Positions 56,883-64,000 of a stretch of 64,000 nucleotides of DNA are shown here, one piece after another. This DNA comes from Comamonadaceae bacterium (lineage in GTDB: Bacteria > Pseudomonadota > Gammaproteobacteria > Burkholderiales > Burkholderiaceae_C), in contig JAIXRH010000123.1 in assembly GCA_027485285.1 (NCBI GenBank), forward strand, positions 47,632-111,631, read 5' to 3'. How positions within the stretch are numbered: the first letter of the stretch is position 1; the number at the start of each line of letters is the position of its first letter. A program made the translations under genes and the position numbers. The notes under the pieces were generated by a model. It did not search any database. It saw nothing but the letters and a program-made list of their open reading frames with translations, and was not told the DNA's origin.

Positions 56883-57740
56883 TTAATTTGGAGAACCACT
56901 CTTTTTTAAAACGCTAGTCATGAAATCACTCAACACGACGGCAAGTGTTTCTTCATGTGGTTCCCAGTCCGAGAACGGAAGCAATGCAATATCTTGGTCC
57001 TCGATCGGCAATTTATACAAAATGCTATTGGGGATTAAATTAGCAGCAGCGATGCCATTGGCTGAAGCGTGAGTATTGTCGTTTCCTGGAACTACGATGG
57101 TGGGCACTCGAATTGCGCGCAACACATCGTCTTCCATTCCAAGTACCGGTTTGCGTGGTCCTTTCAAGAAAATGGACAACCAGTGCTCCATGACTCGGAT
57201 GTATTCTTTGGGGTCCATTGCCATGAGTCGAGGCAAATTTGAGGGATTTGCTTGTATTCGCTCAAGGTACTGCTCGGTTTCACAAACAGCTTTCATACCA
57301 CCTTGCTGGGCGGCGCGAATAAATTGCCCGTAATACATTTCGGGTAGACGACCCGCTGCAAAGTCGCCGCCAGTCACGCGCATCAACATCAGTCCTTTGA
57401 CTTTTTCTGGGTGTCGTTGGTTGTAGAGCATTGACAACCGAGCACCAGAGGAAGTGCCCCCAATGAATGCTGAGGTTGCACCAAGTTCATCAAGCAGTAT
57501 GTCCAAGTCATCAGCCCAAATCTCTTCCTCGCCATCTTGTCCAGCAATCAGAACATCTGATGCGCCTGTGTTACGGCGGTCATGAAGTAAAACTTGAAAC
57601 CCCTTGGCGGCAATTTTCTCTGCAAATCCAATGAACTCATTGAATCCACGACGTCCCCCTGTGATCAGGACTAGCCATGGGCCTGTTTCGCCAAAAACGC
57701 GGTAATGAATGTTGACATCGCGGATCTTGATAAGTGGCAT
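56883..57740 (-). CDS. Alpha/beta hydrolase
   Basis: NIHYRVFGETGPWLVLITGG; FIGGTSSGARLSMLYNQRHPEKVKGLML. Confidence 0.87.
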   Translation of the reverse strand: MPLIKIRDVNIHYRVFGETGPWLVLITGGRRGFNEFIGFAEKIAAKGFQVLLHDRRNTGASDVLIAGQDGEEEIWADDLDILLDELGATSAFIGGTSSGARLSMLYNQRHPEKVKGLMLMRVTGGDFAAGRLPEMYYGQFIRAAQQGGMKAVCETEQYLERIQANPSNLPRLMAMDPKEYIRVMEHWLSIFLKGPRKPVLGMEDDVLRAIRVPTIVVPGNDNTHASANGIAAANLIPNSILYKLPIEDQDIALLPFSDWEPHEETLAVVLSDFMTSVLKKSGSPN

Positions 57741-57761
57741 GTTGTTCTCTTTGTATATCGA

Positions 57762-58256
57762 TTAACCAAAGGCCGTTAAAACCTTACCGCCAGCTTCAAC
57801 TGGGTTCGAGTGGATAAGAATGACAGCCAATACGCAAGACTCAGTGCCTCTGTTGATCCAGTTGTGAACTGTGCCGCGTTGCACCATGACATCCCCTGCT
57901 TTGAGGTGAACTTCATTGCCAGCCTCAAGCTCCATGTCAATCTCTCCCGACATCACCACGATGTAATCAATCGTGTCTGTCCGGTGAACGCGCTGTTCAA
58001 CCCCAGGTTTAAATTCAATGATTCGAAAAACGCTACCGTTTTCGATCATTGTGAATTTGCCCTCACGCTTGCCATCATCGTTCTGTCCTGAATTGTTAGC
58101 AGGTGCAGAGTCTGTCGTCCAAACATTGCAAATCTGCGCGCCAGGTCGTCCTTCTCTGAAGTGGTTGCAAGTCTCGTCAATTTTTACAATCGCTTTACCT
58201 TCAGCGTCATGACCTGTGATGACGCGGCGAATCGTGGGAGTAGTCATGTTTATCAC
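57762..58256 (-). CDS. Cupin domain protein
   Basis: RVHRTDTIDYIVVMSGEIDMELEAGNEVHLKAGDVMVQRGTVHNWINRG. Confidence 0.9.
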   Translation of the reverse strand: MINMTTPTIRRVITGHDAEGKAIVKIDETCNHFREGRPGAQICNVWTTDSAPANNSGQNDDGKREGKFTMIENGSVFRIIEFKPGVEQRVHRTDTIDYIVVMSGEIDMELEAGNEVHLKAGDVMVQRGTVHNWINRGTESCVLAVILIHSNPVEAGGKVLTAFG

Positions 58257-59206
58257 TCAGGTTTGATGTTGAGTTGCTTGATGAGTTTTGCTTTCTCGTC
58301 GAAGTCAGCTCGTAACCTCTTATCGAAATCTCGTCGACCCAAAAAAGAGACCCTCTGGTTTAAACGTGAGGCTGCAGTGCGAAAACCTTCTGAGGATGTC
58401 ACTTCAGCGCAGGTTTTTTCCAAGCTGGCCAACACCGGCTCAGGTGTACCTCGGGGAGCGAACATGCCGTTTAAGCCGGGTACGCCTGCAGAGTGTCCGA
58501 GTTCAGCCATTGTTGGGACATCCGGGTAGGCGAAGTGGCGCTGTTCCGCAAACACTGCCAGTGGGCGAACGCCTTTGCCAGCCATGCCTGAGATTGATGC
58601 AGCTGAAAAAGTGATTTCGTTGCTAATTAATTGAGGCAAGATCTGCGGCTCGCCCCTGAACGGCACGTGAACTGCGTCAAGCCCAGCGGTTGCCAACCAA
58701 GCTGATGCTGAAAGATGCGGAACCGATCCAACACCAGTTGTCCCCCAACTGAGTTTGCCGGGCTGCGATTTGCCTGCTGCCACCAATTCTTGATAGGTTT
58801 TATAAGGTGATGCAGATCCAACAAACAGAGCCATCACGTTTTCAAAGCTCTGACAAACAGGGACAAATGAATCGTATGTGTATGCAACGCTTTTGATGAT
58901 GTGAGGAGCAATCGTCAATGGGGTATTGGGCGAGATCGCTACCGTATAACCATCCGGTTTTGCAGCAGCCAAAGCAGCAAAACCAATTGTTGCAGCAGCA
59001 CCTTCACGGTTGACGATTGGAAAGGCTTGACCTGTAACTTTTGAAAACTCAGATGCCAAAGCTCTTGCCATGAGATCAACACCATGTCCTGCTTGAAATG
59101 GCACGATCACAGTCACTGCGCGTGACGGATAAGCATCCTGTGAAAGAGCTGAAAAATTGATAAAACCGACGCATGCAGTCATAAATGTGGTTAGCAGTTT
59201 CGTCAT
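58253..59206 (-). CDS. TctC/Bug-type substrate-binding protein
   Basis: YPSRAVTVIVPFQAGHGVDLMARALASEFSKVTGQAFPIVNREGAAATIG. Confidence 0.9.
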   Translation of the reverse strand: MTKLLTTFMTACVGFINFSALSQDAYPSRAVTVIVPFQAGHGVDLMARALASEFSKVTGQAFPIVNREGAAATIGFAALAAAKPDGYTVAISPNTPLTIAPHIIKSVAYTYDSFVPVCQSFENVMALFVGSASPYKTYQELVAAGKSQPGKLSWGTTGVGSVPHLSASAWLATAGLDAVHVPFRGEPQILPQLISNEITFSAASISGMAGKGVRPLAVFAEQRHFAYPDVPTMAELGHSAGVPGLNGMFAPRGTPEPVLASLEKTCAEVTSSEGFRTAASRLNQRVSFLGRRDFDKRLRADFDEKAKLIKQLNIKPE

Positions 59207-59280
59207 AGAAAATCCTTGTTTTGAATTGATCTCACTTTACCCATGAACGTGTAATTCTTCATGTGACTCACCGACAGTAT

Positions 59281-59294
59281 CAGATTGCAATCTG
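59281..59294. promoter_or_regulatory. Perfect 14-bp palindrome CAGATTGCAATCTG in divergent intergenic region
   Basis: Self-complementary, between divergently transcribed TctC genes. Confidence 0.5.
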
Positions 59295-59615
59295 CACATC
59301 ACTTTAGTGGATTTTGCTCTCAGCGCTGTCATCGTGCAGGTCAACAGTTAGGCGCTGGCTTGGGGCCCGAACTGAAAAGGCAAATGCTCGCGTACATGCA
59401 CTGACCGTGACGGCCCAAAATGTTCAAGATCAATTTTGGTCGTCGAATGGCATGATTTTTCCAACGGTTAAAGATTTAGCAGTAAATACTGCTTATAGGT
59501 TTGGGCCATCCCATCTGCTAGGTCAACAAAGTATGGACTTTTGTAGGTTTTCTCTTAACAATAAAACCAATTCAATGGTGTTTTTTAAATTTTTTTAGGA
59601 ACAAGGAGACACGTC

Positions 59616-60593
59616 ATGTTGACAAATTTTTCTAAAGGACTTGCCATTGTTTTGGCTCTTGGGTTGTCTTCAGCGACTTGGGCGCAGGGGGCGTATCCTC
59701 AAAAACCTGTCACCTTGATCGTGCCATTTCCTGCCGGTGGTATCGCTGATTTGTCGGCCCGTGCCCTCAAGCCCTCTTTAGATAAAGCTTTGGGCCAACC
59801 GGTTTTGATCGTGAACCGGCCAGGTGCCTCCGGCGCCATTGGTGCGGTTGCAGTCGCCAATGCCAGTGCCGACGGTTACACACTGATGTACACCCTGTCG
59901 AGTGTGGCCAGCGTTCCAGAACAAGCGGTGCTCAATGGTCAAAAGCCACCCTTCACGCTGGACCAATTCGTGCCCGTGGCTCGGGTCACCGTGGATGTGG
60001 TCAGCTTGGTGGTGCGTGCGGACAGCCCTTACAAAACCTATCAGGACTTTGCGGCTGCTTTGAAGGCCAACCCCAAAGGCATGACGTATTCCTCCAGCGG
60101 CAACTACGGCATCAGCCATTTCCCCGCCGAGATGCTGCTGGCGGCCACGCAAACCGAGGCGCGTCACATTCCTTACGCGGGTGGGGCGCCCATGTTGACG
60201 GCTTTGATGGGCGGGCAGGTTGATTTCAACATACCCGTTCGCACGCTCGCCTTGCCGCACGTGCAAAGCGGTCGCCTGCGTTATTTGGCCATGTACGGTG
60301 CCAAGCGCTGGGCTCAGGCACCAGATGTACCGACGCTCTCGGAATTGGGTGTGTCGATCGACTTTGTGCCTTGGACGGGTTTGTTTGCACCTGCAGGCAC
60401 ACCCGCAGATGTTCTGGCCACTTTGCGTCGGGCCTTGCGTGCGGCATCTCAGGACAACCAATTCGTCGAGACGGTCGGTAAAAGCTCCGCCGGAGAAATT
60501 GCTTACCTGGATGGCAGCGAACTGGAGGCCTTCTGGAAGGCCGATCTGGCCCGCACATCCGTCACCATTCAGCGCATCGGACGCATCCAATGA
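59616..60593 (+). CDS. TctC/Bug-type substrate-binding protein
   Basis: Signal peptide; YPQKPVTLIVPFPAGGIADLSARALKPSLDKALGQPVLIVNRPGASGAIGA. Confidence 0.92.
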   Translation: MLTNFSKGLAIVLALGLSSATWAQGAYPQKPVTLIVPFPAGGIADLSARALKPSLDKALGQPVLIVNRPGASGAIGAVAVANASADGYTLMYTLSSVASVPEQAVLNGQKPPFTLDQFVPVARVTVDVVSLVVRADSPYKTYQDFAAALKANPKGMTYSSSGNYGISHFPAEMLLAATQTEARHIPYAGGAPMLTALMGGQVDFNIPVRTLALPHVQSGRLRYLAMYGAKRWAQAPDVPTLSELGVSIDFVPWTGLFAPAGTPADVLATLRRALRAASQDNQFVETVGKSSAGEIAYLDGSELEAFWKADLARTSVTIQRIGRIQ

Positions 60594-62779
60594 CGGCAGC
60601 GGCCCCGCGAGGGTTTACCTTTGACCGCAATGACGGTCGTGCGGTGCTGCCCGGCAATTTGCACACCAACCGCCAATTGGCGCAATGGCTTGATTTTTCG
60701 CTGCCAGGTCAGGTGCGTGTTTTCACAGGCAAGGTGGAATTGGGGCAGGGCATTTTGACGGCCTTGTCCATCATTGCGGCCGATGAACTCGATGTGGGGT
60801 TGGATCAGGTGCACATCGTCAGTGCCAGCACCGTGGAAGGTCCTGATGAGGGCATGACCAGCAGCAGCATTTCAGTCCAGGATTCCGGATCGGCCATTCG
60901 CCACGCCTGTGCCGAAGTGCGTTTTTTGGCCCTCCAGCAAGCGGCCCGTCACCATGGCTTGCCCGCCGACGCCTTGCGCGTTGAGCAAGGGCGATTCACC
61001 GACGCCCAAGGGCGCGCGCTGGGGGATTATTGGGATTGGCTCAAGGGCATCAGTCTGGACCGGGAATACGAGGGATTGGCTCAGCCCAAGCCTGTGGGGG
61101 CGCTCAAGCTGCACGGTCACGGCAAGGTCCGCCGCATTGACCTGTCTGAAAAGATCATGGGGCAGCCCCGATTCATCCACGATTTGCGCATGCCTCACAT
61201 GCGCCATGGGCGGGTCCTGCGTGCACCCTCGTTGACGGCCCAATTGGCCCATCCCGATCAACCCGTGCCGATGGATGTGTTGGATGCCATGTCCCAGTCG
61301 GGCATTGACTTGGTGGTGGATGGGCGCTTTATTGGCGTCGTGGCCGCCTCCGAGCGCGAGGCGGATGCCGCACTGGCTCGGCTGCAAGCGCAAGTGGCCT
61401 GGCGCGAGTCGGCTGCTTTGCCCGACATGCATGCCTTGGCCGACTTCCTGCGCAGCGCCCCGCATGAAACCACTTACCCCATTCAAAAAGGGGAAGACCT
61501 TGGCGATGACGCTGACGGGGTGAGCCTGTCGCACGAGTACCTCAAGCCTTACATTGCCCACGCCTCGATTGGTCTTTGCTGCGCACTGGCCCAATGGGAT
61601 GGCCAGACCTTGCAGGTCTGGACCCACAGCCAAGGCATCCAGAATCTGCGCGATGACCTGACCAAGGCATTGGGTCTGCACAAGCAGGCGATCGTGATGC
61701 GGCATGTGGAAGGGGCCGGTTGTTATGGTCACAACGGTGCCGACGATGTGGCGTTTGATGCGGCCCTGTTGGCGATGGCCCAGCCGGGTGACCCTGTGCG
61801 GGTCGTCTGGTCTCGGGCGGACGAGCTGTCGCAAGCGCCGTTGGGCAGCGCCCACTTGGTCTCGCTCAGGGCCCGTTTGAACGACCAGGGGCGCATCAGC
61901 CACTGGCACCACGAGCTGTGGGCCAACGGGTACAGCTCCCGGCCGGGTCGCTCCTTGATTCCCACCTTGTTGGGTGCGTCGCAGCGCGCCCAAGGGCAGC
62001 CCGCGCCTATTGCCATCAACCCGCCGCTGGCCGCTGGCGGGGGCTCGGACCGCAATGCCATTCCAGGTTATTCGTTTGACAACGCCCATGTGGTGAACCA
62101 CCGGCTGACGGTTATGCCGATTCGAACCTCGGCCATGCGGGCACTGGGGGCATTTGCCAATGTGTTCGCCATCGAGTCCTTCATGGACGAGCTGGCCCAT
62201 GCCAGTGGACAAGACCCCTTGCAGTTTCGAAAATTGCACATCGAGGACCCCAGAAGTCTGGCCGTTTTGAATGCCGTGGTCGACCGCAGCACCTGGTGGC
62301 ACCAGCCCAAAGCCGAGGGCGTGGGCCACGGCGTGGCCTGGGCCCGCTACAAAAACACTTCTGCTTGGTGCGCTGTGCTGGCACGCGTGCAAGCAGGCGA
62401 GACGCTGCGTGTGTTGCAGCTCGATGTGGCCGTCGATGTGGGCCGTGTGGTGGACTTGGACGGTGTGATCAACCAGACCGAAGGCGGTGCCTTACAAGGC
62501 ATGAGCTGGGCCCTGAAAGAGGCCGTTCAGTTTGACCGCACGCGCATCACGACCCAGAGCTGGACAGATTATCCGATCTTGCGTTTCAGCGAAGTGCCCG
62601 AATTGACCATCCATGTGCTGGACCAGCCAGAGCAGCCGTCGCTGGGGGCGGGCGAATCGGTGCAAGCCCCCGTGGCCGCCGCTTTGGGCAATGCCTTGTT
62701 CGATGCCCTTGGGGTGCGTGTTCGCCACTTGCCCTTGTCGCAAGACCACATCCTTCAGGCGCTGAACGCGTTGCAATGA
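60590..62779 (+). CDS. Xanthine dehydrogenase-family molybdopterin-binding subunit (IorB/nicotinate-dehydrogenase-B-like)
   Basis: VFTGKVELGQGILTALSIIAADELDV; GAGCYGHNGADDVAFDAALLA; GAGESVQAPVAAALGNALFDALGV. Confidence 0.9.
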   Translation: MTAAAPRGFTFDRNDGRAVLPGNLHTNRQLAQWLDFSLPGQVRVFTGKVELGQGILTALSIIAADELDVGLDQVHIVSASTVEGPDEGMTSSSISVQDSGSAIRHACAEVRFLALQQAARHHGLPADALRVEQGRFTDAQGRALGDYWDWLKGISLDREYEGLAQPKPVGALKLHGHGKVRRIDLSEKIMGQPRFIHDLRMPHMRHGRVLRAPSLTAQLAHPDQPVPMDVLDAMSQSGIDLVVDGRFIGVVAASEREADAALARLQAQVAWRESAALPDMHALADFLRSAPHETTYPIQKGEDLGDDADGVSLSHEYLKPYIAHASIGLCCALAQWDGQTLQVWTHSQGIQNLRDDLTKALGLHKQAIVMRHVEGAGCYGHNGADDVAFDAALLAMAQPGDPVRVVWSRADELSQAPLGSAHLVSLRARLNDQGRISHWHHELWANGYSSRPGRSLIPTLLGASQRAQGQPAPIAINPPLAAGGGSDRNAIPGYSFDNAHVVNHRLTVMPIRTSAMRALGAFANVFAIESFMDELAHASGQDPLQFRKLHIEDPRSLAVLNAVVDRSTWWHQPKAEGVGHGVAWARYKNTSAWCAVLARVQAGETLRVLQLDVAVDVGRVVDLDGVINQTEGGALQGMSWALKEAVQFDRTRITTQSWTDYPILRFSEVPELTIHVLDQPEQPSLGAGESVQAPVAAALGNALFDALGVRVRHLPLSQDHILQALNALQ

Positions 62780-62780
62780 C

Positions 62781-63542
62781 ATGGCTGCATTGACCTCGAC
62801 CCTGGTGGACATTTGCAGTGCTGGCGCTGGGCGCGTTTGGCTAGACCAATGCCTGGCCCTGCCGCAGTGGGCGCAAATGGCGCAGTACCGCACACGCTTT
62901 GCGGCTTTGCAAAGCACGCTCGATGAAGTGAACCGCCGCCTGGAAGAGGGGCAAGACTGTCACCTGTGCGTGCTCACCCCCGATGCCATCCGCAGTCTGC
63001 AAAGCCGCTGGCCTGCGCGCATCGACTGGATTGGGTCTTTAGGCCAAGCCGAGACCGGCTGGGTAAGTCTGGCCGGCGATGGCCAGTCCTACAGTGTCGC
63101 CACCGTCCAAGCTTTGCGCCAGACCCTCATGTCCCTCGACGTGTTGCTGGTGCCGGATCTGCAGCAGTCTTCTGGCGGGCGGCACTTGCAGCGTGTGCTC
63201 GACCAACTGGCTATTCCTGAAGCGGACATGCCCGCCGTGCAGTCCTACGCCGGCGGCGCGCAAGCGGTGGCAGCCTTGTCTGCCCATACCGGTCAGCGTG
63301 TGATGGCCTGCGCCCAGTCCACCGAGGTTCAAGCGGCGTCTCACGCCCTTTACCTCGGCCCTTTTCCGGCCCCGCATGGGCTGTTCACCGAATACGCTGT
63401 GGCAGCTGTGCGACCTCATCCAGACAACCAAGACCCCGAGGCACAAACGGCCTGGTCGCTGGCCTGCGATTTGGCACGTTACCTGTGCGCCCCGAGTCAG
63501 CAAGCCCAGCGCCTAGCGCTGGGATTTGTTGGATTGTCCTGA
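62781..63542 (+). CDS. ModA-like periplasmic-binding-protein-fold protein without obvious signal peptide
   Basis: SAGAGRVWLDQCL...VLTPDAIRSL...GGRHLQRVLDQLAIPEADMPAVQSYAGGAQAV...YLGPFPAP. Confidence 0.65.
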   Translation: MAALTSTLVDICSAGAGRVWLDQCLALPQWAQMAQYRTRFAALQSTLDEVNRRLEEGQDCHLCVLTPDAIRSLQSRWPARIDWIGSLGQAETGWVSLAGDGQSYSVATVQALRQTLMSLDVLLVPDLQQSSGGRHLQRVLDQLAIPEADMPAVQSYAGGAQAVAALSAHTGQRVMACAQSTEVQAASHALYLGPFPAPHGLFTEYAVAAVRPHPDNQDPEAQTAWSLACDLARYLCAPSQQAQRLALGFVGLS

Positions 63543-63560
63543 CAGAAACCGAGACAGACC

Positions 63561-64000
63561 ATGATCACCATCAATGCCAAGAACATCGCCCTAACAGCGC
63601 CCGACAAAACCCCTTTGCTCAGCCTCTTACGCGATGAGTTGGGCTTGTCGGGTCCCAAATTGGGCTGCGGTGAAGGCGAATGCGGCGCTTGCATGGTGCT
63701 GGTGGATGGGCGTCCGCAAACGTCCTGCAATTTGCCACTGTGGGCGGTGAAAGGACATGACGTGACCACGCTCGAAGGCTTGGGCACGGCGGGACAACCT
63801 CATGCTTTGCAACAAGCTTTTATAGAAGAAAACGCAGGCCAGTGCGGCTATTGCCTTAGTGGCATTTTGGTCAGTGCCAGTGCCTTGTTGGCGCACACCC
63901 CCGAGCCGACTCGGGCACAGATTTGTGAGGCCTTGGACAAACACCTATGCCGCTGCGGGGCGCATGATCGCATCATCCGCGCTGTCCTTCGTGCCTCAGC
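63561..64000 (+). CDS. 2Fe-2S subunit of Mo-hydroxylase (truncated by window end)
   Basis: MITINAKNIALTAPDKTPLLSLLRDELGLSGPKLGCGEGECGACMVLVDG...CGYCLSGIL...LCRCGAHDRI; no stop before 64000. Confidence 0.92.
   Translation, partial: MITINAKNIALTAPDKTPLLSLLRDELGLSGPKLGCGEGECGACMVLVDGRPQTSCNLPLWAVKGHDVTTLEGLGTAGQPHALQQAFIEENAGQCGYCLSGILVSASALLAHTPEPTRAQICEALDKHLCRCGAHDRIIRAVLRAS

Noticed and set aside
59314-59598. 94-aa ORF upstream of the TctC gene at 59616
   Set aside because: No RBS or family signal; lies in the promoter-bearing intergenic region. Not called as a gene.
60872-62392. 506-aa minus-strand ORF antisense to the Mo-hydroxylase large subunit
   Set aside because: Low-complexity-like His/Gly/Arg-rich translation, fully inside a well-supported gene on the other strand; a codon-bias shadow ORF.
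1-64000. CRISPR arrays, defence systems, prophage, biosynthetic gene cluster
   Set aside because: No regularly spaced repeats, Cas, toxin-antitoxin, phage structural or PKS/NRPS-type sequences recognised on either strand.

Overview
This 64 kb window looks like one contiguous piece of a betaproteobacterial chromosome, probably Comamonadaceae (inferred from gene content and style only). It is almost entirely catabolic and transport gene clusters. No tRNA, rRNA, CRISPR array, prophage or intact IS element was recognised. Blocks: (A) 1-9.6 kb: ArfB tail, spermidine-synthase-like protein, Lrp regulator divergent from a stand-alone AceE-type E1, DedA protein, large M16 peptidase, secreted alpha/beta hydrolase. 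(B) 9.6-26.8 kb, all minus strand: three-subunit Mo-hydroxylase plus CoxG, omega-aminotransferase, 3-hydroxyisobutyrate-dehydrogenase-like protein, a hydantoinase/acetone-carboxylase-like pair whose HyuB carries a Cys-rich C-terminal extension, LysR regulator, LIV-type ABC transporter. (C) 26.9-29.1 kb: DMT permease, peroxiredoxin-like protein, small orphan. (D) 29.2-43.1 kb, all minus strand with repeated 4-nt overlaps: GntR, LIV-type ABC transporter, LeuC/LeuD-like hydro-lyase, HyuB/HyuA, isochorismatase-fold protein, fumarate-reductase-like flavoprotein, ICL/PEP-mutase-family lyase. This is the best candidate for an undescribed pathway. (E) 43.2-47.3 kb: LysR/GcdH/CoA-transferase glutarate module and a tautomerase-SnoaL fusion. 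(F) 47.4-56.0 kb: aromatic-type ring-cleavage cluster lying between two copies of a 38-bp hairpin-containing repeat. (G) 56-64 kb: small cupin/hydrolase/TctC operon and the start of a two-subunit Mo-hydroxylase operon with an embedded ModA-like protein, cut by the window end. Product names rest on reading motifs in the translations; no database search was run.
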